A stretch of DNA of 64,000 nt. Origin: Trujillonella endophytica. GTDB lineage: Bacteria > Actinomycetota > Actinomycetes > Mycobacteriales > Geodermatophilaceae. Of this stretch, positions 17,285-25,450 are shown in pieces. Under the pieces are notes generated by a model. That model saw only the letters and a program-made list of their open reading frames with translations, was not told where the DNA came from and searched no databases. The stretch is from positions 62,001 through 126,000 of the forward strand of contig NZ_FOEE01000006.1 of the NCBI RefSeq assembly GCF_900110555.1, written 5' to 3'. A program made the translations under genes and the position numbers. Within the stretch, counting starts at the first letter, position 1; every line of letters begins with the position of its first letter.

Positions 17285-17820
17285 GACTGCGCCTCCGTCC
17301 GTCCGGTCAGGTGCTTGCCGAGGAAGACGGCATCCGGCGCGTCGGCGTAGATGCCGTAACCGGGGACCGGACCGTAGCCGCGCCGGGCGTACAGGGCCAG
17401 GGCCTCGGGCTGGCGCTCGCCGGTGTTGAGCACGACGGACCGGTGCCCGGCCGCCGCGGCGCTCGCCTCGACGGCGTCCATCAGCAGGCCGGCGAGACCG
17501 AGCCGCCGCACGTGCGGGGCCACGTACACCCGCTTCACCTCCACCACACCCGGAGTGTGCACCCGCCAGGCCGCGCAGCCCGCTGCCTCGCCGTCGACCT
17601 CGGCGACCAGGAACAGCCCGGCGGGCGGCTCGAACTGCGCGGGGTCGACGACCGCGTCGTCGGGGCCGCCGTAGCGCACGACGTACTCCTGCTGCACCGC
17701 CGCGACCAGGGCCCGGCCGGCCGGGGAGTCGTATCCGGCCGGGTACAGCCGCACCACCCGCCCGTCGGGCAGCGCGCGCTCGACCCCACCCGACCTGACC
17801 CCGTCATGAGAAGTGGACAT
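17272..17820 (-). CDS. GNAT family N-acetyltransferase
   Basis: A 182-residue acetyl-CoA-dependent acyltransferase. The GNAT core runs from VRLYPAG to the end, with LFLVAEVDGEAAGCAAWRV as strands 2-3, VKRVYVAPHVRRLGLAGLLM as the acetyl-CoA-binding motif A, and ALALYARRGYGPVPGYG as motif B. ATG 17820 has GGGAGG 7-13 bases upstream, inside the end of thiL (17-base overlap). It is cotranscribed with thiL and the cytidylate-kinase-like gene. The substrate is unknown. Confidence 0.88.
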   Translation of the reverse strand: MSTSHDGVRSGGVERALPDGRVVRLYPAGYDSPAGRALVAAVQQEYVVRYGGPDDAVVDPAQFEPPAGLFLVAEVDGEAAGCAAWRVHTPGVVEVKRVYVAPHVRRLGLAGLLMDAVEASAAAAGHRSVVLNTGERQPEALALYARRGYGPVPGYGIYADAPDAVFLGKHLTGRTEAQSWAS

Positions 17821-18853
17821 GTCCCGTTCCTCCCGCCCCCAGCGCCTCGGCGACCGCGGCCGCCGGCCGGCCGTCGACCCGGACGCCCGCCCCGAGGTCG
17901 CCCGTTGCCGCCGCGACGGCGCCGATCACCGCCCAGCCCGCGGGCAGCCTCGCATCCGCGGGGAAGGTCGCCAGGAGCGCGTGGTCCTCCCCACCGGTGA
18001 GCACCCACGCCATCGGGTCGACCCCGAGCGCCGCGCCGACCTGGTGCAGCGGGCCCGGCGGGTCCAGCGCGACGGCCGCGAGCGCCGCCCCGTCGATCTC
18101 CACCACCACCCCGCTCGCGACCGCCAGGTGGCCGGCGTCGGCGAGCAGGCCGTCGCTGACGTCGCACATGGCGGTGGCGCCGGCGGTGGCGGCGGCGGGC
18201 CCGGCCGCGTAGGGCGGCTCGGGCCGCCGGTGTGCCCGCACGGCCGCGATGGCCTCCCCGCCCACCCCGCTGCACCCCCGGCGCAGCACCGCCAGCCCGC
18301 ACGCCGACCAGCCGAGCCGCCCGGCCAGCGCCAGGACCTCCCCGGGCGCGGCCCCGGAGCGCAGCACCGGCCGCCGGCCGCCGAGGTCGCCCAGCGCGGT
18401 GACCGACAGGACGACGGCGCCGCTGTCGGGGGCGGCGGCGACGGTGTCGCCCCCCACCACCGCAGCGCCCAGCGGCCCGGCCTCGGCGGCCAGCCCGTCG
18501 GCGACCTCCTCCAGCCAGCCGACCGGGGTGTCGGGCGGGCAGGCCAGCCCGACCAGCAGGGCCGTGGGGACGGCGCCCATCGCGGCGACGTCGGCGAGGT
18601 TGGCGGCGGCGGCCTTGTGCCCGACATCGGTGCCCGAGGACCAGTCGCGGCGGAAGTGCCGCCCCTCGACCAGCACGTCGGTGGTGGCGACCACCCGGCC
18701 GTCGGGCGTCCGGACCACCGCGGCGTCGTCGCCGGGGCCGACCTCCGCGGCGCGCGCGACGCCCGCCCGGGCGACGACGCGGTCGATGAGCGCGAACTCG
18801 CCGAGGCCCGCGACGGTGCCGCCGGGACGGTCGGGGGCGGCTGGCCGCGTCAC
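17804..18853 (-). CDS. thiL: Thiamine-monophosphate kinase
   Basis: Phosphorylates thiamine monophosphate to the active cofactor thiamine diphosphate. The 349-residue protein has the ThiL/PurM-like pattern: GEFALIDRVV near the start, GDDAAVV, TTDVLVEGRHF, the conserved GHKAAAANLADVAAMGA, GGDTVAA, CDVSDGLLADAGHLA and LTGGEDHALLATF. GTG 18853 has GGAAG about 8 bases upstream and gives the normal length; upstream frame is non-coding. It is divergent from the Lrp-domain gene. Confidence 0.95.
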   Translation of the reverse strand: MTRPAAPDRPGGTVAGLGEFALIDRVVARAGVARAAEVGPGDDAAVVRTPDGRVVATTDVLVEGRHFRRDWSSGTDVGHKAAAANLADVAAMGAVPTALLVGLACPPDTPVGWLEEVADGLAAEAGPLGAAVVGGDTVAAAPDSGAVVLSVTALGDLGGRRPVLRSGAAPGEVLALAGRLGWSACGLAVLRRGCSGVGGEAIAAVRAHRRPEPPYAAGPAAATAGATAMCDVSDGLLADAGHLAVASGVVVEIDGAALAAVALDPPGPLHQVGAALGVDPMAWVLTGGEDHALLATFPADARLPAGWAVIGAVAAATGDLGAGVRVDGRPAAAVAEALGAGGTGHVHFS

Positions 18854-18945
18854 GGGGTGCTTCCGGTCACTGGGGTAGGTTGCCAGCCGACCCGCCGACC
18901 GGCGGCGACGACCCGGCGGCAGCGCTGCCCGAGGAAGGTTCTCCC

Positions 18946-19179
18946 GTGGTCCACGCCTACATCCTGATCCAGACCGAGGTCGGCAAGGCCGCACAGGTGG
19001 CCACGACGATCGCCGAGATCGCGGGCGTCACCAGGGCCGAGGACGTCACGGGCCCCTACGACGTCATCGTCCGCGCCGAGGCCGAGACCGTCGACGAGCT
19101 CGGTCGCCTCGTCGTCGCCCGGGTGCAGTCGGTCGACGGCATCACGCGCACGCTGACCTGCCCCGTCGTCAACCTCTGA
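18946..19179 (+). CDS. Stand-alone Lrp/AsnC ligand-binding (RAM) domain protein
   Basis: A 77-residue protein made only of the Lrp/AsnC regulation-of-amino-acid-metabolism domain: AYILIQTEVGKAAQVATTIA, then VTGPYDVIVRAEAETVDELGRLV and a final TRTLTCPVV. It has no DNA-binding helix-turn-helix, so it cannot be a classical regulator; such SARP/RAM-only proteins probably bind small molecules as oligomers. GTG 18946 is chosen over an in-frame upstream start because GAGGAAGG lies 7 bases before it. The gene ends 4 bases before the DUF3515 frame. Confidence 0.88.
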   Translation: MVHAYILIQTEVGKAAQVATTIAEIAGVTRAEDVTGPYDVIVRAEAETVDELGRLVVARVQSVDGITRTLTCPVVNL

Positions 19180-19183
19180 GCCC

Positions 19184-19849
19184 CTGAGCGAGCACCCCCG
19201 CCCGGAGGACGGCGACACCGCCGAGCCCGCCGTCCCCGCGGACGACGAGACCCCGGACACCGGCGCCCCGGAGACCGGCGCCCCGGACCCGGCCGCCCCG
19301 GACCCGCTGCGGCGGGCCGCCCTGGTGGTGACCGCGGTCGTCGTGCCGCTGCTGGTGGCCCTGCTGGTACTGGTCAACCTCCGCGGCGACGACGCCGGCG
19401 ACGACCCGCCGGCACAGGTCAGCGGCCCGGCGAGCACCGCCCGGGCGGACCTGCCCGTGCTCGAGGTGCCGGTCCCCCCGGTCACGCCCGAGGCCGACGC
19501 CGCGTGCCCGGCGTTCATGACCGAGCTGCCGATCGAGCTGGCCGGCCAGGCGTCCCGGCGGGTGCTGTCGGACACCCCCTACGCCTACGCGTGGGGCGAG
19601 CCGCCGATCGTGCTGCGCTGCGGGGTCGAGCGCCCGGCCGGCTTCGTCCTGGGCGCGGAGCAGTTCAACCTGAACCAGGTGCGGTGGTTCCTCGACGACT
19701 CCGACCCCGACGTGACGGTCTGGACGGCCATCGACCGCCCGGTGTACGTCGAGATCGCCGTGCCCGCCAGCATCGACAGCGAGCCGGTGGTCACCCTCGG
19801 CGGGCTGATCGCCGCGACGATGCCCGCCCAGGAGCCGCTGCCGGGCTGA
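19184..19849 (+). CDS. DUF3515 family membrane-anchored protein, probable CTG start
   Basis: The conserved part is a DUF3515 domain of unknown function: a membrane helix (VVTAVVVPLLVALLVLV), then an exported domain with a cysteine pair (AACPAFM and LRCGVE) and YAWGEPPIVLRCG. This is the place of Rv2980 in M. tuberculosis. No ATG, GTG or TTG precedes the helix in frame except GTG 19325 and 19328, which fall inside the hydrophobic segment. CTG 19184, 4 bases after the Lrp-domain stop, gives an acidic Pro-rich head with a triplicated GAPE/D-like motif and puts RR just before the helix, as the positive-inside rule expects. If that is wrong, the gene starts at 19325 (174 residues). Confidence 0.75.
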   Translation: MSEHPRPEDGDTAEPAVPADDETPDTGAPETGAPDPAAPDPLRRAALVVTAVVVPLLVALLVLVNLRGDDAGDDPPAQVSGPASTARADLPVLEVPVPPVTPEADAACPAFMTELPIELAGQASRRVLSDTPYAYAWGEPPIVLRCGVERPAGFVLGAEQFNLNQVRWFLDDSDPDVTVWTAIDRPVYVEIAVPASIDSEPVVTLGGLIAATMPAQEPLPG

Positions 19850-20509
19850 TCAGCCCGGCAGCCGGTCCAGCTGCGTGGCGACGACGGCGACGACCTCGTC
19901 GGTCGCCGCGCCCACCGTCGCGCTCACCGCGCTCACCGCGACGCTGAACACCCCGTGCGCGCACCAGGCGAAGGCGGCCGGGCCGGTCACCCGGGACTCG
20001 GGGTCGGGATGGGAGACGGTGAGCAGCCGGCACCCGTCGGGCAGCGCCACGGGGTCGTGCACGAGCATGCCGGCGTAGTGGTCCGCGCCGTCGCCGGCGA
20101 GGTCCTCGGCGTAGGCCGCCGCCCCCTCGACGGCGTCGAACTGGTCCACGAACACGCTGGTCACGGTGCCGCCCGGCGTCCCCCAGAACCGCTCCCAGCC
20201 GTACCGGTAGCCGTAGTCCTCGAGCACCGCCCGCTCGTAGGCCGGGTCGTCGGCGTAGCCGGCGACGTCCGCGAGGGACTTCTCCCCCGCAGGCGGGTCG
20301 ACGTCGGCGTCGGCGACGCGTGCCAGCCCGGACGGCACCTCGGTCACCAGCAGCGCCGACAGCTCCCCCGCCGACCCCGGGGTGCGCGCGGCGGCGGCCT
20401 GCACCGGGTCGGCCGACCCGTCGTCGTCCCCGCTCCCGGTGCCGCACGCGGCGGCGGCGAGGACGGCGACGAACGCGGCGACCGGGCGGGCGCACCGCCG
20501 CCGGCTCAC
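19850..20509 (-). CDS. Probable lipoprotein, function unknown
   Basis: A 219-residue exported protein. The N terminus VSRRRCARPVAAFVAVLAAAACG is a lipoprotein signal with a lipobox ending at Cys22, followed by an acidic GSGDDDGS linker. The rest has a WERFWGTPGG segment and a cysteine pair (DGCRLL and AWCAHG). It holds no domain I can name, though its size and place suggest a sensor-like PknH-type fold. GTG 20509 overlaps the ddl stop by 4 bases, so it is translated after ddl and may act in the envelope. It converges on the DUF3515 gene with stop codons adjacent. Confidence 0.8.
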   Translation of the reverse strand: MSRRRCARPVAAFVAVLAAAACGTGSGDDDGSADPVQAAAARTPGSAGELSALLVTEVPSGLARVADADVDPPAGEKSLADVAGYADDPAYERAVLEDYGYRYGWERFWGTPGGTVTSVFVDQFDAVEGAAAYAEDLAGDGADHYAGMLVHDPVALPDGCRLLTVSHPDPESRVTGPAAFAWCAHGVFSVAVSAVSATVGAATDEVVAVVATQLDRLPG

Positions 20510-21660
20510 CGACCGGTCCGGGAACCGCCGGCCGACCCGGCGAGCGCGGCGGCGACGAGCCGGTCCACGAGCTCGGGATAGGTGACCCCGCTGGCCGCCC
20601 ACATCCGCGGGAACATCGAGATGGGGGTGAACCCCGGCATGGTGTTGACCTCGTTGATGACCAGGCGGTCCTCGCCGCCGGGCCCCGTGCCGAGGAAGAA
20701 GTCGACCCGGGCGAGGCCCTGGCAGTCCATCGCCAGGTAGGCGCGGGTGGCCGTCTCCTGCACGAGGCGCAACTGCCCGGGCGTGAGGTCGGCCGGCACG
20801 TCGAACTCGACGGCGTCCTCGAGGTACTTGGCGTCGAAGTCGTACCAGTCGGTGCCCGGCTTGAGCCGGATCTCCGCGGGCAGGCTGGCCTCCGGCGGCC
20901 CACCATCGGGACCGGCGAGCACGCCGCACTCGATCTCCCGGCCGGGGACGGCGGCCTCGACGACCACCTTGCCGTCGACCGCCGCCGCCGTGGCCACCGC
21001 CTCGGGGAACTGCGCCCAGTCGGTGACCTTGGTGATGCCGATGCTGGACCCGGCGCGGGAGGGCTTGACGAACACCGGCAGCCCCAGCCGCTCCCGGGCG
21101 GCCTCGTCGAGCACCGCGGGGTCGGCGCACAGCGCGCCGGTGGCGTCGCGCAGCACCACGTGGTCGCCCTGGGGCAGGCCCGCGGCGGCCAGGAGCTTCT
21201 TGGTGAACTCCTTGTCCATCGACGCGGCGCTGGCGAAGACGCCGGACCCCACGTAGGGCAGGCCGCTCATCTCCAGCAGGCCCTGCATCGTGCCGTCCTC
21301 GCCGTAGGCGCCGTGCAGCACGGGGAAGACGACGTCGATCCCGACGAGCCCGCCCTCGACGGCGGCGAGGGCTCCTCCGGCGCCGAGCACCCCCAGGCCA
21401 CGCCCGCCGGGATCGCCGACCAGGGTGACCGGCGTGCCGCCGATGACCTCCGGGAGCTCGCCGCCGGCGATCGCCAGGCGCTGGCCGGCATCGGCGAGGA
21501 CCCACCCGCCCTCGCGGGTGATGCCCACCGGGACGACGTCGTAGCGGTCGGGGTCCAGCGCCGCGAGGACGCTCCCGGCCGAGACGCAGGAGATGGCGTG
21601 CTCGGCGCTGCGACCGCCGAACACGACCGCGACGCGCAGCTTCCGTGCCTGTCCGCTCAT
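20506..21660 (-). CDS. ddl: D-alanine--D-alanine ligase
   Basis: ATP-dependent ligase making the D-Ala-D-Ala end of the peptidoglycan stem peptide. The 384-residue protein starts with the Rossmann-like VAVVFGGRSAEHAISCVSA. It then shows HGAYGEDGTMQGLLE, the ATP-grasp FVKPSRAGSSIGITKV and IEFCGVLAG-type region, and the C-terminal ARVDFFLGTG...INEVNTMPGFTPISMFP motif with the metal-binding Glu and Asn. Length is usual for the actinobacterial enzyme. It leads a two-gene operon with the lipoprotein and is divergent from the phosphatidyltransferase gene. Confidence 0.97.
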   Translation of the reverse strand: MSGQARKLRVAVVFGGRSAEHAISCVSAGSVLAALDPDRYDVVPVGITREGGWVLADAGQRLAIAGGELPEVIGGTPVTLVGDPGGRGLGVLGAGGALAAVEGGLVGIDVVFPVLHGAYGEDGTMQGLLEMSGLPYVGSGVFASAASMDKEFTKKLLAAAGLPQGDHVVLRDATGALCADPAVLDEAARERLGLPVFVKPSRAGSSIGITKVTDWAQFPEAVATAAAVDGKVVVEAAVPGREIECGVLAGPDGGPPEASLPAEIRLKPGTDWYDFDAKYLEDAVEFDVPADLTPGQLRLVQETATRAYLAMDCQGLARVDFFLGTGPGGEDRLVINEVNTMPGFTPISMFPRMWAASGVTYPELVDRLVAAALAGSAGGSRTGR

Positions 21661-21736
21661 CGGCAGGGACCCTAGTCGAGCAGTGCAGGCTCGCCCGGAC
21701 GGCCGCGGCGGGGCCGGTGTGGGAACCTCGTGGCCG

Positions 21737-22567
21737 ATGTCCGAGGACCCCGGCGCCGCCGCGACCGCCGCCCCCGCCGGAGCCCCGGGACGCGGGGCCG
21801 CTCCGGACGGGCCCGTCGGCGCGCCCTTCCCGCTGGGCCTGCGGCTGGCCGGCGCCGCGGTGCACGCCTACACGGCGCTGGGCACCGTGCTCGCGTTCCT
21901 CGTCGTGATCGCCGCCATCGACGGCGACGTGGAGGCCGCCCTCTGGCTGGGCCTCGCGGCGCTCTTCGTCGACGGCACCGACGGCATGCTGGCCCGCCGC
22001 GCCCGGGTCAAGCAGACGATCCCCTGGTTCGACGGGGCGCTGCTGGACAACATCGTCGACTACCTGACCTACGTGTTCGCCCCGGTCGTGCTGCTGTGGA
22101 CCGCCGGCTACCTCCCCGAGGGGCTGCCGGGCTGGCTGCTCGCCGCGCTGCCGCTGCTGGCCTCGAGCTACCAGTTCTGCCGGGTCGACGCGAAGACCGA
22201 CGACCACACGTTCCTCGGCTTCCCGAGCTACTGGAACATCGTCGCCTTCTACGCGATCGTGCTCGACGCGAGCGAGCCGGTGCTGGCCGTGTTCCTGGTC
22301 GTGCTCGCGGTGCTGGTGTTCGTGCCGATCCGCTTCCTCTACCCCTCGCGCAGCGGGGCGCTGCGGACGCTGAGCCTGGCCCTGTCGGCCGTCTGGGCGG
22401 TCACCTACGCCGTCCTGCTGCTGCAGTACCCCGACCCGCACCCGCTCGTGGCCGTGGCCTCGCTGGCCTACGTCGCCTACTACTGGGGCGTGAGCCTCTG
22501 GCTCACGGCACTGGCGGCCCGGAGCCGCCGGGCCGCCAGTGGCGCGTCAGCGGCTCAGAGCCGGTAG
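21737..22567 (+). CDS. CDP-alcohol phosphatidyltransferase, phosphatidylcholine synthase-like
   Basis: A 276-residue polytopic membrane enzyme with about eight helices. It carries the CDP-alcohol phosphotransferase motif DGMLAR, 12 residues, then GALLDNIVD. The 12-residue spacing, in place of the usual 8, together with DYLTYVFAP and FLGFPSYWNIVAFY, is the pattern of phosphatidylcholine synthase (Pcs), which joins choline to CDP-diacylglycerol. Choline specificity is an inference. The first 35 residues are Ala/Pro-rich. ATG 21737 is used. Its 3' end overlaps the convergent amidohydrolase gene by 13 bases. Confidence 0.83.
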   Translation: MSEDPGAAATAAPAGAPGRGAAPDGPVGAPFPLGLRLAGAAVHAYTALGTVLAFLVVIAAIDGDVEAALWLGLAALFVDGTDGMLARRARVKQTIPWFDGALLDNIVDYLTYVFAPVVLLWTAGYLPEGLPGWLLAALPLLASSYQFCRVDAKTDDHTFLGFPSYWNIVAFYAIVLDASEPVLAVFLVVLAVLVFVPIRFLYPSRSGALRTLSLALSAVWAVTYAVLLLQYPDPHPLVAVASLAYVAYYWGVSLWLTALAARSRRAASGASAAQSR

Positions 22568-23718
22568 AGCCTGCGGGCGTTCTCCCCGTAGATCTTGGCC
22601 TGCGTGCCCGACCCGAGGGTCTCCATCTTGTCCTTCACGCTCGCCAGCGGGCTCGGGTAGAGGCACGTCGGGTGCGGGAAGTCGGTCTCGAACAGGATCC
22701 GGTCCTCGCCCACGGACTCGATGAGCGACGGCAGGTTGTTCCGGTTGTTCTCGAACCAGAAGGTCGCGTACATGTTGGACTTGAAGTACTCCGACGGCGG
22801 CTTCTTCAGCGCCGCGAGGTCGGCCTTGGCGTTCTCGTTCATCTCGTAGTCCAGCGCCTCGAGGATGAACGGGATCCAGCCCACGCCGCTCTCCACCGAC
22901 ACGGTCTGCAGGTCGGGGTGCCGGTCGAAGATGCCGGACAGGATCAGGTTGGTGACGACGCGGGCGTTGCCGATGAACAGCAGCGTCCCGCCGATGGCCA
23001 GCTTGGTGCTCTCCTTCTGCGAGGCCCAGGCGTAGTTGCCGTAGAAGGTCATCGCCGTGACGCTGGCGCCGATGTGGAAGTGCACCGGCATCTCCAGCTC
23101 GGAGCAGACCTCCCAGAACGGGTCCCAGTCGTGGCTGGCGAGGTCGGGGGCCCCGAGGTCCTGCGGGTCGGAGGTCATGTTGACCCCGCGCAGGCCCAGC
23201 TCGGCGCAGCGCCTGGCCTCGCGCACGCACTCGGCGACGCTGTAGGCCGGCATGAGCGGCATCGGCAGCAGCCGGTTGCCCGACTCCGCCTGGATCTCGG
23301 CCATCGCGTCGTTGTAGATCTCGATGGTCAACCGCTGGAGGACGGGGTCGCCGGCCTGGCTCAGCCCCTGCCCGCCGAGGCCGATCGTGCTGGGGAAGAT
23401 CACCTGGTGGTCGATGCCGCACTCGTCGAGGACCTCGAGGCGCACCTTGGGGTCGTAGGCGCCGACGTGCACGTCCTCCGTCGTCCAGGTGGTCAGCACC
23501 TGGGCGTCCTCGGACTTGGTGCCGTCCTTGGCGATCACGGCGCCCGCGGCGAACATGCCGACCGTGGTGCCGTTGAAGACCCAGGAGGGCTGCCCGTCGA
23601 CCACCTCCACGTGCGGGACCTGGTCCTTGTACTTCGCGGGAGCCCGAGAGGTGAACATGTCCGCGGGCTCCGACCAGTGCGAGTCCGCGTCTACGACGAG
23701 CATGTCTCCGATAGCCAT
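22555..23718 (-). CDS. Amidohydrolase (ACMSD-like TIM-barrel) family protein
   Basis: A 387-residue metal-dependent hydrolase of the amidohydrolase-2 family. It starts MLVVDADSHWSEP (the HxH-type first motif reads DSHW), then has VHFHIGAS, SVESGVGWIPFILEA and the C-terminal LFETDFPHPTCLYPSP with the metal-binding Asp. The family includes aminocarboxymuconate-semialdehyde decarboxylase and related decarboxylases or hydrolases, so this may break down an aromatic or cyclic acid. No other catabolic gene is near. ATG 23718 follows a short 52-base gap from the metallophosphoesterase stop. Confidence 0.85.
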   Translation of the reverse strand: MAIGDMLVVDADSHWSEPADMFTSRAPAKYKDQVPHVEVVDGQPSWVFNGTTVGMFAAGAVIAKDGTKSEDAQVLTTWTTEDVHVGAYDPKVRLEVLDECGIDHQVIFPSTIGLGGQGLSQAGDPVLQRLTIEIYNDAMAEIQAESGNRLLPMPLMPAYSVAECVREARRCAELGLRGVNMTSDPQDLGAPDLASHDWDPFWEVCSELEMPVHFHIGASVTAMTFYGNYAWASQKESTKLAIGGTLLFIGNARVVTNLILSGIFDRHPDLQTVSVESGVGWIPFILEALDYEMNENAKADLAALKKPPSEYFKSNMYATFWFENNRNNLPSLIESVGEDRILFETDFPHPTCLYPSPLASVKDKMETLGSGTQAKIYGENARRLYRL

Positions 23719-23770
23719 GGGGCCGGAGCCTAGGGGCGAGGTGTGATCCGGACAACACCTCTCGTGTCCC

Positions 23771-25450
23771 TTACGGGAGAGCGTCCGAGAAGGACCCGGC
23801 GTGCCGGCGCGGGTCGCGCACCACGAGCTCGACGTTGCGGTCCTGGGGGCCGCCCGCCAGCCCGGAGCGCAGGCCCGCCCACGGCACGTTGGCCGACAGC
23901 TCGCGGTGCAGCGAGGCCAGCGCCCGCGGGTCGCGCGCGGCCGGGTCCAGCGCCGCGGGCGGCTGGGCGGGGCTGTCGTGGTCGACCATCGTGCACACCA
24001 GCGACAGGGTCCCGTCGCCGTTGTCCAGGAACTCCACGAGCCGGGCCTGGCCCGGCCAGTCGACCACCGCGCACGTGGTCACCTCCCAGAAGCCGCGGCC
24101 GGGTTCTCCCGGGGAGAGCCAGGGCCGCACCTCGCTGACGTGGGTGTGGCCGTTGAGCCACAGCACCACGTTGTCGAAGCGGTGCAGCAGGTCGACCAGG
24201 TCCGGGCCGCCGAGCACGCCCTCCTCGCCGGGCGGGCGGGCGCGGAAGGCCTCCGAGCGGGTCAGCGTCGTGGACCCGTGGTGGGAGAGCAGGACGACCA
24301 GCCGGTCGGCGTTGCCGGTGTCGACGCGGGTGCCGTCGGGCTCCAGGTGGGTCGAGGAGACCTCCCGCAGCCGCTCGACCAGCCACCGGGCCTGGACCGC
24401 GTCGACCGACCCGGCGCTGCCGCCGGTCACCCGGGTGGTGTCCAGGCACAGGACGCGGACGCCGGGCAGGCCGTCCCACGCGTAGTACGCCGTGCCGTCC
24501 CGGTAGTTGTCGGCCGTGAAGCCGTGCCCTTCGGGCGTGCCCGGGTCCGACAGGTGCGCGGCGACGAACGAGCGACGGTCGACGATCCGGCGGTCGGCCA
24601 GCGGGGTGACCGTCCGCGAGGGCGCGGTGGTGAACACCTCCGACGAGTGCGTGAACAGCCGGACGGCGTCCTCCAGCGGCAGGTCCGGGGAGATCTCCAC
24701 GGGCTTGCGGTCGGCCAGCAGGTACTGCTGCAGCGCCGGGGTGGGCACGCCGACGCCCTGGATGAGCGCCTCGTGGTTGCCGTGGCAGCCCAGCCAGGGC
24801 AGCCGCAGCCCCTCGGCGGAGAAGCCGGCGAAGGCCGCGTCCAGGAGCCCGGGGCGGTGCGGGAACCCGTGCCGGTCGCGGAACAGGTCGGGCTCGCCGT
24901 CGACCTCCGGGCGCCAGAACAGGTCGTGCGGCCAGCCGGCGGCCTGCACGCCGTCGTACGCGGTCAGCCCCGCCCCGGGGTACACGACGCCGCCGGCGAG
25001 CAGGTCCAGCCACAGCGACAGCTCGTTCCACTGGGCGTTGTCGATCGCGTCGCCGGTGGTGACGACCACCTGCAGCGGGTGCCCGGTGCGCGGCCCGCCG
25101 CGGACGGCGTTGAGCGTGCGCACGAGCGCGTCGATGGCGTGCGCGGTGAGCGCCTCCTGCGGCCGCTGCATCGGGACCAGCGCGGCCATCCGGGGATCGG
25201 CGGCGAACCGGTTGAAGAACTCGAACCGGGCCGGGGAGCAGACGTCGGCCAGCTGCATGTCGGTGACGTGGGCGAGGCAGGCGATCGCCCGGGCGCCCGT
25301 CCGCGGCGGCTCCCACGAGGCGCCCACCAGCTCGCGGCGCACCCGGTGCGGTTCGCCGGGCTGCCAGGCCAGTGCGTGGTACGGGGTGTCGCGGCCCAGG
25401 CGCAGCACCTCGCCCGCGCCGAGCACCCGCTCGAGGGTCGTGCGGCTCAG
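23771..25450 (-). CDS. Metallophosphoesterase (TIGR03767-type), probable CTG start
   Basis: A roughly 559-residue metallophosphoesterase seen mainly in actinobacteria. Metal-binding motifs are HVTDMQLAD near residue 62, TTGDAIDNAQWNE, LGCHGNHEAL, LLSHHGSTTL and LNGHTHVSEVRPW. There is no signal peptide, and the substrate is unknown. The best start is CTG 25450: it overlaps the upstream stop as CTGA, exactly like the GTGA overlaps of the two genes before it, and keeps the [13 protein letters not shown] head. The first conventional start is GTG 25426 (551 residues). It is last in the plsC-gpsA-trans-sulfuration operon. Confidence 0.85.
   Translation of the reverse strand: MSRTTLERVLGAGEVLRLGRDTPYHALAWQPGEPHRVRRELVGASWEPPRTGARAIACLAHVTDMQLADVCSPARFEFFNRFAADPRMAALVPMQRPQEALTAHAIDALVRTLNAVRGGPRTGHPLQVVVTTGDAIDNAQWNELSLWLDLLAGGVVYPGAGLTAYDGVQAAGWPHDLFWRPEVDGEPDLFRDRHGFPHRPGLLDAAFAGFSAEGLRLPWLGCHGNHEALIQGVGVPTPALQQYLLADRKPVEISPDLPLEDAVRLFTHSSEVFTTAPSRTVTPLADRRIVDRRSFVAAHLSDPGTPEGHGFTADNYRDGTAYYAWDGLPGVRVLCLDTTRVTGGSAGSVDAVQARWLVERLREVSSTHLEPDGTRVDTGNADRLVVLLSHHGSTTLTRSEAFRARPPGEEGVLGGPDLVDLLHRFDNVVLWLNGHTHVSEVRPWLSPGEPGRGFWEVTTCAVVDWPGQARLVEFLDNGDGTLSLVCTMVDHDSPAQPPAALDPAARDPRALASLHRELSANVPWAGLRSGLAGGPQDRNVELVVRDPRRHAGSFSDALP

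Noticed and set aside
20506-22441. Minus-strand 863-residue frame overlapping ddl
   Set aside because: Only its last 219 codons (the lipoprotein) look coding; the rest is in a different frame from ddl and from the phosphatidyltransferase on the other strand.
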